25,954 nt of DNA from JABDKJ01 sp039028335 (GTDB taxonomy: Bacteria > Bacteroidota > Bacteroidia > Flavobacteriales_D > JABDKJ01): assembly GCA_039028335.1 (NCBI GenBank), contig JBCCIF010000045.1, positions 1 through 25,954 on the forward strand. Reading direction: 5' to 3'. Position numbers and translations under genes: made by a program. A model generated the notes under the pieces. The model was not told the origin of the DNA. It was given only the letters and a program-made list of their open reading frames with translations, and made no database searches. How positions within the stretch are numbered: the first letter of the stretch is position 1; every line of letters starts with the position of its first letter. Below are positions 8,506 to 17,623 of this stretch, in pieces.

Positions 8506-11325
8506 ATGCCGAAGGATACCAGTATTAAACACGTACTCATTATTGGAAGTGGCCCCATCGTAATCGGACAGGCCTGCGAATTTGATTATTCAGGATCTCA
8601 AGCATCGCGTTCGTTGCGCGAAGAAGGGATAACCGTAACTTTAATCAACTCTAACCCTGCTACTATCATGACCGATCAGGTGGTTGCAGACAATATCTAT
8701 CTCAAACCGCTTAATCCAGATTCCATCGCTGAAATCTGTGCTATGCACAAAGACATTGATGCTGTGTTGCCTACCATGGGAGGGCAAACGGCATTGAATC
8801 TCTGCATAGAATGTGATAAGCGAGGAATATGGGAAGACAACAATATTCGTCTTATTGGGGTGGATATTGACGCCATTGAAATTACAGAGGACAGAGAGAA
8901 ATTCAGAAACTTGATGAATGATATCGGAATCGGTTCAGCCCCATCAAGTATCGCCAGATCATTTCTTGAAGGAAAAGAAATTGCCCAGGAATTAGGCTTT
9001 CCATTGGTGATTAGACCTTCTTTTACACTAGGTGGATCGGGAGCTTCTTTTGTACACAATCAGGAAGACTTCGATAAACTCTTAACAAGAGGTTTACATG
9101 CTTCACCGATTCACGAAGTGATGATTGATAAAGCCGTTTTGGGTTGGAAGGAATTCGAGTTGGAGTTATTGAGGGACAGCAATGACAATGTGGCGATCAT
9201 TTGTTCGATAGAGAATATGGACCCAATGGGTATTCATACAGGAGATTCGATTACAGTTGCTCCGGCCATGACGCTTTCTGATTATACCTACCAGAAAATG
9301 CGGAGCATGGCGATCCAAATGATGCGAGCGATAGGTGATTTCGCTGGAGGTTGCAATGTGCAATTTGCAGTCAGTCCTGATGATAAAGAAGATATTATAT
9401 CGATAGAGATTAATCCACGAGTATCGAGAAGCTCGGCATTGGCATCAAAGGCGACAGGATATCCTATTGCAAAGATTGCTGCCAAGTTAGCGATCGGCTA
9501 TCACTTGGATGAATTGGACAATCAAATCACCAAGACAACATCAGCCTATTTCGAGCCTACCTTGGATTACGTAATCGTAAAAATACCGAGATGGAACTTC
9601 GATAAATTCCAAGACTCTGATCGTTCTCTTGGTCTACAAATGAAGTCAGTAGGAGAGGTGATGGGTATTGGTCGGTCATTCCAAGAAGCGCTTCAAAAAG
9701 CATGTCAATCTTTAGAAATTAAGCGAAATGGTTTAGGAGCAGATGGGCGTGAATTGACCAATCAAGACGAAATTCTGAAGAGTCTGGAGTTCCCAAGCTG
9801 GAACAGGTTGTTCCATATTTATGACGCGATCAAAATGGGTATCCCCTTAAAGACAGTTTTTGAAAAAACCAAGATTGATAATTGGTTCTTGAGACAAATT
9901 GAAGATTTGATCAGCGTAGAAAAGCGAATTCAAGGATTTACGCTAGAGTCTTTACCAAAAGATGTCTTGTATGAAGCCAAGCAAAAGGGGTATGCCGACA
10001 GACAAATTGCACATCTTTTACAATGCCTTGAGAGCGAAGTCTTCCATAAACGACACGATTTAGGAATCAAAAGAGTATATAAATTGGTAGATACTTGTGC
10101 GGCAGAATTTGAAGCACAAACCCCTTATTATTATTCGACTTTTGAAGATGAGAATGAATCGGTTCGAACCGATAAAAAGAAAATTGTTGTACTGGGATCA
10201 GGGCCAAACCGAATAGGTCAGGGCATCGAATTCGATTATTGTTGCGTTCACGGAGTCTTGGCTGCGAAGGAATGTGGCTATGAAACCATCATGATCAATT
10301 GCAATCCAGAAACGGTATCAACCGATTTCGATACGGCAGACAAATTGTATTTCGAGCCCGTATTCTGGGAGCACATTTACGATATTATATTGCACGAAAA
10401 GCCAGATGGTGTAATCGTTCAATTGGGTGGTCAAACAGCCTTGAAATTGGCAGAGAAATTGGAGCGCTACAACATTCCAATTATGGGTACTTCTTTTGAG
10501 GCTTTGGATAAGGCAGAAGATAGAGGGACTTTTTCAACACTGCTGAAAGAGTTGGAGATCCCATATCCACGATTTGGTGTTGTTGAAAGCGCAGATCAGG
10601 CTTTGGAACTTTCAAAAGAATTAGGCTTTCCTTTATTAGTGAGACCCTCTTATGTATTGGGAGGACAAAAGATGAAGATTGTCATTAATGAAGATGAATT
10701 GGAGAAGCATGTGGTGAACATCTTACAGAGTATGCCAGATAATAAGATTCTCCTCGACCATTTCTTAGATGGAGCGATAGAAGCTGAAGCAGATGCAATT
10801 TGTGATGGAGAAAATGTATATATCATTGGAATAATGCAGCATATCGAGCCAGCTGGAATTCACTCTGGAGATTCATATGCCGTGCTGCCTCCTTATAATT
10901 TGGGAGACCTTATTGTCAATCAAATTGAAGAACATACCAAAAAGATTGCCGTTGCTTTAGAGACGGTAGGTTTGATCAATATTCAATTTGCAATCAAGGA
11001 CGACAAAGTTTATGTAATAGAAGCAAACCCAAGAGCCTCTCGAACAGTTCCTTTCATCGCAAAATCATATGGTGAGCCGTATGTGAATTATGCGACTAAG
11101 ATCATGCTCGGAGAGAAGAAAGTAAGTGATTTTAATTTCAATCCTAATAAAGAGGGTTATGCAATCAAGATTCCGGTCTTCTCTTTCGATAAATTCCCGA
11201 ATGTGAACAAGGAGTTAGGTCCGGAAATGAAATCAACTGGAGAGGCAATTCAGTTCATAGAGAACCTGAAAGATCCCTTCTTCCTGAAGGTCTATAGCGA
11301 ACGAAACTTGTACTTAAGTAGATAA
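8506..11325 (+). CDS. carB: Carbamoyl-phosphate synthase large subunit, lacking the C-terminal allosteric domain
   Basis: Makes carbamoyl phosphate from bicarbonate, glutamine-derived ammonia and two ATP for arginine and pyrimidine synthesis, with CarA as partner. The first half shows KHVLIIGSGPIVIGQACEFD and the ATP-grasp motif SFTLGGSGASF; the second half repeats these as KIVVLGSGPNRIGQGIEFD and RPSYVLGGQKM. A helical oligomerisation domain lies between (about 400-545). The protein ends at residue 939, shortly after the second ATP-grasp domain (DPFFLKVYSERNLYLSR). It therefore lacks the roughly 130-residue MGS-like regulatory domain of the 1073-residue E. coli enzyme. From memory, about 940-950 residues is usual in flavobacteria, so this is a lineage trait, not truncation. 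carA is not in the window. A terminator precedes and another follows the gene. Confidence 0.97.
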   Translation: MPKDTSIKHVLIIGSGPIVIGQACEFDYSGSQASRSLREEGITVTLINSNPATIMTDQVVADNIYLKPLNPDSIAEICAMHKDIDAVLPTMGGQTALNLCIECDKRGIWEDNNIRLIGVDIDAIEITEDREKFRNLMNDIGIGSAPSSIARSFLEGKEIAQELGFPLVIRPSFTLGGSGASFVHNQEDFDKLLTRGLHASPIHEVMIDKAVLGWKEFELELLRDSNDNVAIICSIENMDPMGIHTGDSITVAPAMTLSDYTYQKMRSMAIQMMRAIGDFAGGCNVQFAVSPDDKEDIISIEINPRVSRSSALASKATGYPIAKIAAKLAIGYHLDELDNQITKTTSAYFEPTLDYVIVKIPRWNFDKFQDSDRSLGLQMKSVGEVMGIGRSFQEALQKACQSLEIKRNGLGADGRELTNQDEILKSLEFPSWNRLFHIYDAIKMGIPLKTVFEKTKIDNWFLRQIEDLISVEKRIQGFTLESLPKDVLYEAKQKGYADRQIAHLLQCLESEVFHKRHDLGIKRVYKLVDTCAAEFEAQTPYYYSTFEDENESVRTDKKKIVVLGSGPNRIGQGIEFDYCCVHGVLAAKECGYETIMINCNPETVSTDFDTADKLYFEPVFWEHIYDIILHEKPDGVIVQLGGQTALKLAEKLERYNIPIMGTSFEALDKAEDRGTFSTLLKELEIPYPRFGVVESADQALELSKELGFPLLVRPSYVLGGQKMKIVINEDELEKHVVNILQSMPDNKILLDHFLDGAIEAEADAICDGENVYIIGIMQHIEPAGIHSGDSYAVLPPYNLGDLIVNQIEEHTKKIAVALETVGLINIQFAIKDDKVYVIEANPRASRTVPFIAKSYGEPYVNYATKIMLGEKKVSDFNFNPNKEGYAIKIPVFSFDKFPNVNKELGPEMKSTGEAIQFIENLKDPFFLKVYSERNLYLSR

Positions 11326-11329
11326 GTTA

Positions 11330-11355
11330 AAGGGCGCTGAAAGCGCCCTTTTTTT
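11330..11355 (+). terminator. Intrinsic terminator of carB, abutting the next start codon
   Basis: AAGGGCGCT and AGCGCCCTT form a perfect 9-bp stem with a GAA loop and a T-run ending at 11355. The ATG of the MFS gene is the very next base, so any transcript entering that gene from upstream must pass this terminator. Confidence 0.9.
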
Positions 11356-12591
11356 ATGATGATAAAAGCGATACAAACATATTTTAATTCCTTTCGCGGC
11401 TTGTCGCGAGAAGTTTGGATTTTGGCTTTGGTCATCCTCATCAATCGCAGCGGCTTGATGGTGACTACCTTTTTGGGGGTCTACCTCAAAGAGCATCTGG
11501 ATTATTCACTGGCTGAAACGGGATCAGTTTTAATGTTCTACGGAATAGGAAGTCTTGCAGGAGTTTTTATGGGCGGAGTTATCTCAGAAAAAGTAGGTTA
11601 TTTAAGAGTGCAATTTATGGCTCTTGCGTTGAGCGGAGTATTTATCTTTGTAATGCAATACGCCTCCGAACTTTGGCACTTTTCTCTTCTTCTTTTCCTT
11701 GCAATATTCTTTGCTGATATGTACCGGCCAGCAAACATGGGAAGTTTAACTATGTACTCAAGATCCGATAACCGAACGAGATCTTTGGCATTGTTGAGAC
11801 TTGCAATAAATCTTGGAATTTCCATTGGCCCGGTAGTCGGTGGATTTTTAATAGGGATTAAAGGATATACATTGTTGTTTTACGTAGATGGAATTACATG
11901 TGTGGTTGCAGGTTTTGTGCTTTTGATCTTTCTCGGCTTGAACGATAAGGAAAAAATCAAAGAAGCAAAAAAGACACCACTAAAATGGAGGGAGATTGAT
12001 CTAAAGTCTTTTGCATGGCTCCTTTTTTCCAACTTGTTCTGGGCTTTTTCTTTTTTTCAGATAATCTATATGTATCCCATCTTCATGAAGTCTGAGTTGG
12101 GCTATGCCGAATTCATAGTAGGATTGACTTATTCATTGAGTGGTCTTATGATCCTTTTTATGGAAATGCCCATTGTCAAGATGTATGAAAAATTCAATAA
12201 ACGGAAAATACTCTTTGGAGGCACGTTAATTTGTGCTTTTGCATATGTCTTCCTTTATTATTCAGAGAGCTTTAGTATTTTCAATCCGTATGTTTTTGCA
12301 ATGCCTTTGCTTTACATGATTTTCATAACAATGGGAGAGATTTTTTATTTACCCTTTGCTGGATCGTTGGCTTTGAATATGGCTCCCAAAGGACATTCAG
12401 CGAAGTTTATGGCTGTTTATTCTATGATCTTTTCGGTAACACATATTTTGGCTCCCTTAATAGGTGCTTTTCTTGCAGATTACTTTGGTTTTAAGGTCAT
12501 GTGGATGTGTATGGGTATTGCGATGATTATTGTTTTATTGGGTCTTTCGCTCATGAATGATGAACGCTTGCCACAGGAAATAAAGCACTAA
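11356..12591 (+). CDS. Major facilitator superfamily transporter
   Basis: A 411-residue integral membrane protein with about twelve hydrophobic segments in two sets of six, separated by a charged loop near 195-215 (NDKEKIKEAKKTPLKW). The N-terminus has the phrase YFNSFRGLSREVW before the first helix, and helix 2 region reads GSLAGVFMGGVISEKVGYLRV, the usual place of MFS motif A. It probably exports drugs or metabolites; the substrate is not predictable. Two ATG codons (11356, 11359) sit directly after the carB terminator, so its own promoter must overlap that hairpin, or expression relies on read-through. A small DUF4834 gene follows after 65 nt on the same strand. Confidence 0.9.
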   Translation: MMIKAIQTYFNSFRGLSREVWILALVILINRSGLMVTTFLGVYLKEHLDYSLAETGSVLMFYGIGSLAGVFMGGVISEKVGYLRVQFMALALSGVFIFVMQYASELWHFSLLLFLAIFFADMYRPANMGSLTMYSRSDNRTRSLALLRLAINLGISIGPVVGGFLIGIKGYTLLFYVDGITCVVAGFVLLIFLGLNDKEKIKEAKKTPLKWREIDLKSFAWLLFSNLFWAFSFFQIIYMYPIFMKSELGYAEFIVGLTYSLSGLMILFMEMPIVKMYEKFNKRKILFGGTLICAFAYVFLYYSESFSIFNPYVFAMPLLYMIFITMGEIFYLPFAGSLALNMAPKGHSAKFMAVYSMIFSVTHILAPLIGAFLADYFGFKVMWMCMGIAMIIVLLGLSLMNDERLPQEIKH

Positions 12592-12644
12592 TTCAGTCAT
12601 ATAACCGTTTGTCCATTAATGCAGGTATTTCTTTAAATTCTCAT

Positions 12645-12652
12645 TAAATTTG
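12645..12652 (+). promoter_or_regulatory. Candidate -7 element of the DUF4834 gene (near-leaderless)
   Basis: TAAATTTG matches TAnnTTTG exactly and ends 4 nt before the ATG at 12657. The predicted start would fall at or next to the start codon, suggesting a leaderless mRNA. No clear -33 element is seen. Confidence 0.45.
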
Positions 12653-12656
12653 AAAT

Positions 12657-12872
12657 ATGTCTATTTTTCGAACTTTACTATATGTTGTCTTCGGATACAT
12701 CATTTATAAATTTCTATCCAGACTTTTCAGTCCTGCAAAAAGACAATATGGTTATACATCAGAAACTCCTCGACAGGAAGGAGATGTTGTTATAGAGAAG
12801 AGAGCTCCTCAAAAAACAAAACAGAAGTCAACAGATAGCTCTGAATATGTTGACTTTGAAGAGATGGATTAA
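12657..12872 (+). CDS. DUF4834 family small membrane protein
   Basis: A 71-residue protein with one N-terminal hydrophobic segment (IFRTLLYVVFGYIIYKFLSR, about residues 3-22). A polar, charged tail follows with GDVVIEKRAP and ends SSEYVDFEEMD. The single helix plus the xVxIE and EYVDFEE phrases match the Bacteroidota-specific DUF4834 family as I remember it. The tail is probably cytoplasmic. No function is known. It lies downstream of an MFS gene and upstream of the 3' end of convergent ttcA. Its own -7 element sits almost on the start codon. Confidence 0.8.
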   Translation: MSIFRTLLYVVFGYIIYKFLSRLFSPAKRQYGYTSETPRQEGDVVIEKRAPQKTKQKSTDSSEYVDFEEMD

Positions 12873-12905
12873 GGCTTTATTCGTCCTCATATTCATTTCG
12901 CAAAA

Positions 12906-13712
12906 TTAAGAATTCAGAATATTCTCGTTCAAAGATTGAAAATCGAATAGATTTCTATCCATCAGGTGCGATGGTGAAACGTTTTTAATGGCGTTGAAAA
13001 TCACTTCTTTTCTTCCCGGTTGCTGCTCTTCCCATTCAGCCAACATCTTTTTTATCCGTTGTCTTTGTAAACCATCTTGAGATCCGCATAAATTACAAGG
13101 GATGATAGGAAATTCTTTATGCTTAGCAAATTCAGCGATCTCCGGTTCTTTGCAATAGGCCAGTGGACGAAGTACAACGTGTTTGCCGTCATCTGTGCGG
13201 TATTTAGGAGGCATAGCTTCTAATTTTCCACTGAACATGAGATTGAGAAATAAGGTCTCAATAATGTCTTCTCGATGATGACCTAAAGCTAATTTATTGC
13301 ATCCTAATTCTTCCGCGGCTGTATAGAGGGTTCCCCTTCTCAGGCGAGAACATAAACTGCACATAGTTTTGCCCACCGGTGTTTTGTCCATGACAATGGA
13401 ATAGGTGTCGCGTTCAATGATTTTATAGTGAACTCCCAAGGATTCGAAATAATTCGGTAATACATCTTCCGGAAATCCCGGTTGTTTTTGATCCATGTTA
13501 ACCGCAATGATTTCGAAATCGTAGATCTCTGTAGCCTGGACATGCAAAAGCATATCCAATAATGTATAGCTGTCCTTTCCTCCAGAAATGCAAACCATGA
13601 TTCGGTCGCCTTTCTCGATCATGTCAAAGTCCTTGATGGCTGACCAAACGTTTTTTCTTAATTTTTTAAGTAAGCGTTCCAAAACGCTGCAAAGGTATTC
13701 TCTTTTATTCAA
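12906..13712 (-). CDS. ttcA: tRNA 2-thiocytidine biosynthesis protein TtcA-like PP-loop ATPase
   Basis: TtcA adenylates and thiolates cytidine 32 in the anticodon loop of some tRNAs, using an iron-sulfur cluster. The PP-loop SGGKDS is at residues 43-48, in the typical phrase DRIMVCISGGKDSYTLLDML. The cluster-binding CxxC appears in KTMCSLCSRLRRGTLY, and a further conserved phrase IPCNLCGSQ is present near residue 210. Length 268 is a little shorter than the E. coli protein (311) but core motifs are complete. The start is TTG at 13712; no ATG precedes the PP-loop. It faces a divergent methyltransferase gene, and the DUF4834 gene converges on its 3' end. The product could act on tRNAs of the array described below, which is speculation. 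Confidence 0.9.
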   Translation of the reverse strand: MNKREYLCSVLERLLKKLRKNVWSAIKDFDMIEKGDRIMVCISGGKDSYTLLDMLLHVQATEIYDFEIIAVNMDQKQPGFPEDVLPNYFESLGVHYKIIERDTYSIVMDKTPVGKTMCSLCSRLRRGTLYTAAEELGCNKLALGHHREDIIETLFLNLMFSGKLEAMPPKYRTDDGKHVVLRPLAYCKEPEIAEFAKHKEFPIIPCNLCGSQDGLQRQRIKKMLAEWEEQQPGRKEVIFNAIKNVSPSHLMDRNLFDFQSLNENILNS

Positions 13713-13723
13713 GAAATCTATTT

Positions 13724-13731
13724 TAGCTTTG
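13724..13731 (+). promoter_or_regulatory. Candidate -7 element of the methyltransferase gene
   Basis: TAGCTTTG is a perfect TAnnTTTG match in the short gap upstream of the methyltransferase. A start near 13738 would exclude the ATG at 13588 and favour the TTG at 13750. No -33 TTTG is evident. Confidence 0.45.
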
Positions 13732-13749
13732 TGCGATTTAAAGAAATTC

Positions 13750-14571
13750 TTGCTTAGAAAGATATACTACATATTGCCCCCAAAACTGCGTCTCTTGGCA
13801 AGGCGTGTCTATTATTTGCCGAACGAGATTTTTGGAAAGAGATCCGAATTGGAGCCTCCGAAAGGAAAAATATTTATTGGCTCAGGGGATTTCATTGCTC
13901 AAGGGAAACATCAAGTTGATCTCTTAAAAAGACATGCAGGCATAGCGAGTAATCATGCCCTTTTAGATATTGGATGCGGTATTGGCCGAACTGCAGTTGC
14001 TCTGGTAGATTATCTCGACAATGGTTCTTATGAAGGCTTCGATGTTATGAGCGAGAATATCAATTGGTGCCAAAAAAATATCAGTTCAAAATATCCTCAT
14101 TTTCAATTCCAGTATACACCACTGAATAATGATCTGTACAATTCTGTAAAGAGCAAAGCAAGTGACTTCACCTTTCCCTATGCAGATGAACGTTTTAATC
14201 GCTCATTTCTCTTTTCCGTTTTCACACACATGCAAAAAGATGAGGTGCAGCACTATTTAAAAGAGATAGCAAGAACTTTGAAAGACAATGGGAAATGTTT
14301 ATCGACATTCTTTATTTATTCCGATGATAATGAATCGATAATTGCTAACCCTAAACGCGCTTTTTCTTTTCCCTTTCAGATTGAAGATTATCGATTAATG
14401 GATGCGAAAACCAAAGCGGCAAATACCGCTTTTCATATTAAGAGTCTTCAAGAAATGGCAGAGAATGCTGGGTTAAAGGTAGAAAAAATGATCCCGGGAT
14501 TTTGGACTGACAATAGCTTGAAAAATGAAGCAAATTCTTTTCAGGATATTATCGTATTTCAAAAAGGCTAA
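13750..14571 (+). CDS. Class I SAM-dependent methyltransferase
   Basis: The SAM-binding motif I is LLDIGCGIGRTAVALVDYL, followed by an acidic motif II region GSYEGFDVMSENI and the YPHFQF phrase seen in this group. Later residues FSFLFSVFTHM and LKEIARTLKDNGKCLSTFF match motifs post-I to III. The substrate is unknown; such proteins often act in cell-envelope or secondary metabolism. The frame remains open upstream to an ATG at 13588, but that lies inside ttcA on the other strand and its predicted peptide looks like a shadow. I chose TTG 13750, just after a promoter-like element; TTG 13729 is an alternative. Its stop overlaps the uvrA stop by 4 bp (14568-14571). Confidence 0.8.
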   Translation: MLRKIYYILPPKLRLLARRVYYLPNEIFGKRSELEPPKGKIFIGSGDFIAQGKHQVDLLKRHAGIASNHALLDIGCGIGRTAVALVDYLDNGSYEGFDVMSENINWCQKNISSKYPHFQFQYTPLNNDLYNSVKSKASDFTFPYADERFNRSFLFSVFTHMQKDEVQHYLKEIARTLKDNGKCLSTFFIYSDDNESIIANPKRAFSFPFQIEDYRLMDAKTKAANTAFHIKSLQEMAENAGLKVEKMIPGFWTDNSLKNEANSFQDIIVFQKG

Positions 14572-17366
14572 ACTTTACCTTTCAAATACGTTCCCGTAAT
14601 TGATTTCTTTTCAGAAGGAGCATCTTCAGGTTGTCCTTCAAAGATGATATGACCTCCTTCTTCACCACCAACTGGACCCATGTCGATCATCCAATCGGCA
14701 CATTTGATGACGTCTAAATTGTGTTCTATGACAACTACCGAATGCCCAATTTCAATAAGGGCATAAAGGGATTTGAGGAGTTTGCGTACATCGTGAAAGT
14801 GCAAACCTGTTGTAGGTTCGTCAAAAATGAACAAGGTCTTTTCTTGCTTTTCCTTTTTTGATAAAAAGGAAGCCAATTTAATACGTTGAGCTTCACCACC
14901 AGAAAGCGTGCTTGAAGCTTGGCCCAATTGCACATATCCCAAGCCAACATCTTGCAAAGGCTTGAGCTTTGTGAGTATTTTTTTAGGCAGCGTACTGTCA
15001 TCTTTTCCAAAAAATGAGATGGCCTCATCAACCGTCATTCGCAGAATATCGCTGATGTTCTTTTCTTGGAATTCAACCTCTAATACTTCTTCAGAAAAGC
15101 GCTTGCCTTTGCAGGTCTCGCATTCCAAAGTGATATCTGCCATGAATTGCATTTCAATTTTTACAGAACCTTCACCTTCGCATGTTTCGCATCTTCCTCC
15201 AGCAACATTAAAGGAGAAATGGGCAGCTTTGTATCCTCTGATTTGCGACAATTGTTGCTTAGCAAAGAGCGTTCGAATTTCATCAAAGGCTTTAACATAA
15301 GTGACAGGATTTGAGCGCGAAGATTTTCCGATAGGATTTTGATCAACAAACTCGACAGCTCCAATTCGTGAGAAATTTCCTTTAATATCACTGTACTCGC
15401 CAACCCGTTCTGCATAATTGCCTAAATGGCGTTGGACGGCAGGATAGAGGATGTCCTTAATCAATGATGTTTTTCCGGATCCACTTACTCCGGTTACCAC
15501 CGTTAGAATGCCCAATGGGATCTTTACATCAACATTTTTCAGGTTGTTTTCCCTTGCTCCACAAATTTCAATTGCTTCTCGCCAGGTTCGTTTTTTCTTT
15601 GGTACAGGAATCTCTTCTCTGCCCGTCAAATATTTTGCGGTAAGACTGTCTTTTTGATCAATTAATTCTGCGTGCACCCCTTCAAAAACGACTTCGCCAC
15701 CATGATGACCGGCACCGGGTCCCATATCTATTATCTTGTCTGCAGCTTGCATCATTTCTTCATCATGCTCTACAACGACCACCGTATTTCCAAGGTTGCG
15801 TAAGGACTGAATCACTGAAATCAATCTTGTGGTATCATGGGCATGCAGACCGATACTGGGTTCGTCCAAAATGTACATTGAGCCTACCAAGTTCGATCCT
15901 AAAGAAGTTGCGAGATTGATACGCTGCGATTCTCCTCCGGATAAAGTATTTGATTTTCTGTTCAGGGTTAAATAGCCTAGACCGACATCATTTAAATAGG
16001 AAAGCCTGTTCTTAATTTCAATAAGAATGCGCGAAGCAATAGCTGAATCGTGCTTATTGAGTTCAAGTGAATTAAAAAATACTGCACATTTCGCCACGGA
16101 GATCTCAGTCAGTTCTTTTATCGAGGCTCCTCCGACCTTCACAAAATTTGTGTCTGATCGCAATCGGCTTCCTTCACATTCGGGACAGGTTGTTTTTCCT
16201 CTATAGCGCGAAAGCATCACACGATACTGAATTTTATAGGATTTACTTTCTACGTATTCGAAAAATGCATCGAGACCATCGAAATGCTCATTTCCTGCCC
16301 AAAGCAATTTATACTCTTCTTCGCTTAATTCGTGAATAGGACGGTGAATTGGAAAATTGAATTTGTCCGCATTCATCACGAGTTGATCTTTCCACATCCC
16401 CATTTTTTCCCCTTTCCAACAAACAATGGCTCCGTCATAAACTGAAAGTGTTTTGTTGGGAATCACTAAATCGGGATCGATGCCGATAACAGACCCAAAC
16501 CCTTCGCAAGTTTTACAAGCCCCCAAGGGATTGTTGAAGCTGAAGAAATGCACGCTGGGTTCAGTAAAGGTCATTCCGTCCAATTCAAAACGGTTATTGT
16601 AATTCTTTTCGATGTGCTTTTCATCGAGATCATATAACAAGGTTAACTCACCTCTTCCTTCGAAAAAAGCTGTCTCTAAAGAATCTGCAATTCGTCCGAG
16701 GTTTTCTTCACTTTGTTCTGCTGTGAATCGGTCTACAACCAATTGTACTTCACCTTGAGGTTCTTTTTCTATTGAAGAAATTTTCTCAATCTTTCCCTTA
16801 ACCATCAATCTTGCATAGCCCTGAAGTTCAAGAACCTTTATTTGTTCCATTAAACTTCGTTCGATGGTATAAATTGGAGCGGTTAAGACAATCCGCGTGC
16901 TTTCAGGCAGTTTCTCTATATCCGAAATGACATCTTCTACACGATCTCTTTTTACTTCTTTGCCTGATTTTGGCGAAATGGTCTTGCCAATTCGCGCAAA
17001 GAGCAATTTCATGTAGTCGTAAATCTCCGTTGCTGTTCCAACTGTCGAACGAGAATTTCTGCTTACTACTTTTTGTTCAATGGCTATGGCTGGAGAAATG
17101 TTTTCGATCAAATCCACATCGGGCTTATCTAATCTCCCAAGAAATTGACGCGCATAGGAAGAAAGCGATTCGACATATCTTCTTTGGCCTTCTGCATAGA
17201 GGGTGTCAAAAGCCAGAGAAGACTTGCCTGAACCGGACAAACCCGTTATAACCACTAGTTTGTTTCGAGGTATCCGAACGGTGATGTTCTTCAAATTGTG
17301 TACGCGAGCTCCTTTTATTGTGATTTCAGTTATTTTTTTGGTGCTTTTGCTCGCGGTTTTCGGCAT
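14568..17366 (-). CDS. uvrA: Excinuclease ABC subunit A
   Basis: The DNA-damage recognition ATPase of nucleotide excision repair, acting as a dimer with UvrB. At 932 residues it is full length (E. coli 940). Both ATPase modules are intact: Walker A GLSGSGKSS (42-50) and GVSGSGKTS, signatures LSGGESQRI and LSGGEAQRI, and Walker B regions YILDEPSIGLH and FIFDEPTTGLH. Zinc-finger cysteines appear as CKTCEGFGS with CPECEGSR, and CETCEGEG with CETCKGKRF. The N-terminal region has the usual KITIKGARVHNLKN-like phrase. ATG at 17366. A TAnnTTTG element at 17400-17407 may drive it, back to back with the ECF sigma promoter. UvrB is not in the window. Confidence 0.98.
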   Translation of the reverse strand: MPKTASKSTKKITEITIKGARVHNLKNITVRIPRNKLVVITGLSGSGKSSLAFDTLYAEGQRRYVESLSSYARQFLGRLDKPDVDLIENISPAIAIEQKVVSRNSRSTVGTATEIYDYMKLLFARIGKTISPKSGKEVKRDRVEDVISDIEKLPESTRIVLTAPIYTIERSLMEQIKVLELQGYARLMVKGKIEKISSIEKEPQGEVQLVVDRFTAEQSEENLGRIADSLETAFFEGRGELTLLYDLDEKHIEKNYNNRFELDGMTFTEPSVHFFSFNNPLGACKTCEGFGSVIGIDPDLVIPNKTLSVYDGAIVCWKGEKMGMWKDQLVMNADKFNFPIHRPIHELSEEEYKLLWAGNEHFDGLDAFFEYVESKSYKIQYRVMLSRYRGKTTCPECEGSRLRSDTNFVKVGGASIKELTEISVAKCAVFFNSLELNKHDSAIASRILIEIKNRLSYLNDVGLGYLTLNRKSNTLSGGESQRINLATSLGSNLVGSMYILDEPSIGLHAHDTTRLISVIQSLRNLGNTVVVVEHDEEMMQAADKIIDMGPGAGHHGGEVVFEGVHAELIDQKDSLTAKYLTGREEIPVPKKKRTWREAIEICGARENNLKNVDVKIPLGILTVVTGVSGSGKTSLIKDILYPAVQRHLGNYAERVGEYSDIKGNFSRIGAVEFVDQNPIGKSSRSNPVTYVKAFDEIRTLFAKQQLSQIRGYKAAHFSFNVAGGRCETCEGEGSVKIEMQFMADITLECETCKGKRFSEEVLEVEFQEKNISDILRMTVDEAISFFGKDDSTLPKKILTKLKPLQDVGLGYVQLGQASSTLSGGEAQRIKLASFLSKKEKQEKTLFIFDEPTTGLHFHDVRKLLKSLYALIEIGHSVVVIEHNLDVIKCADWMIDMGPVGGEEGGHIIFEGQPEDAPSEKKSITGTYLKGKV

Positions 17367-17399
17367 AGTTATTGTTGCTATTTAACAGGAATTAACGCT

Positions 17400-17407
17400 C
17401 AAAAGTA
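17400..17407 (-). promoter_or_regulatory. Candidate -7 element of uvrA
   Basis: On the minus strand this is TACTTTTG, a perfect TAnnTTTG match, 34 nt upstream of the uvrA ATG. Predicted start near 17393. A -33 element at the normal distance is not clear. Confidence 0.45.
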
Positions 17408-17417
17408 GACCTTTCTG

Positions 17418-17448
17418 TTGACAAATAGGGTAAAAGAGTCTAAGTTTG
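17418..17448 (+). promoter_or_regulatory. Promoter of the ECF sigma factor gene
   Basis: TTG (17418-17420, within TGTTGACA) and TAAGTTTG (17441-17448) are 20 nt apart, matching the Bacteroidota -33/-7 layout. A start near 17455 gives a long leader of about 170 nt before the ATG at 17624. The leader contains only a 5-codon ORF near 17500. Confidence 0.55.
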
Positions 17449-17610
17449 TATAAGAATTACAACAGCAACAAAAAATATTTGTTGAATGGTGTAATAAAAA
17501 TGAAAAAACTGCGTTAAAAGAAATAGCGCAAGCTAATTGTCTAATTAAAACAGAAGAAATTATTGCATAAAGCTCTACTTTAAAAAGAAAGATTTTACGA
17601 ATTAATTAAA

Positions 17611-17617
17611 GGGAGGA
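17611..17617 (+). promoter_or_regulatory. Strong Shine-Dalgarno site of the ECF sigma gene
   Basis: GGGAGGA lies 6 nt before the ATG. Strong SD sites are uncommon in Bacteroidota, where most messages lack them, so this supports the chosen start and hints at efficient or regulated translation. Confidence 0.7.
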
Positions 17618-17623
17618 ATTATT

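Noticed and set aside
11240..11325. carB as a truncated pseudogene because the last 130 residues are missing
   Set aside because: Flavobacterial CarB proteins of about 940-950 residues lacking the MGS-like domain are normal as far as I recall, and the end is clean with a terminator.
13588..13749. N-terminal extension of the methyltransferase from ATG 13588
   Set aside because: It lies largely inside ttcA on the opposite strand, upstream of the promoter-like element, and does not look like the family.
17454..17570. Open frame upstream of the ECF sigma gene with a protein-like composition (ELQQQQKIFVEW...)
   Set aside because: It has no ATG, GTG or TTG in 38 codons and begins right after a stop; more likely A-rich leader sequence.
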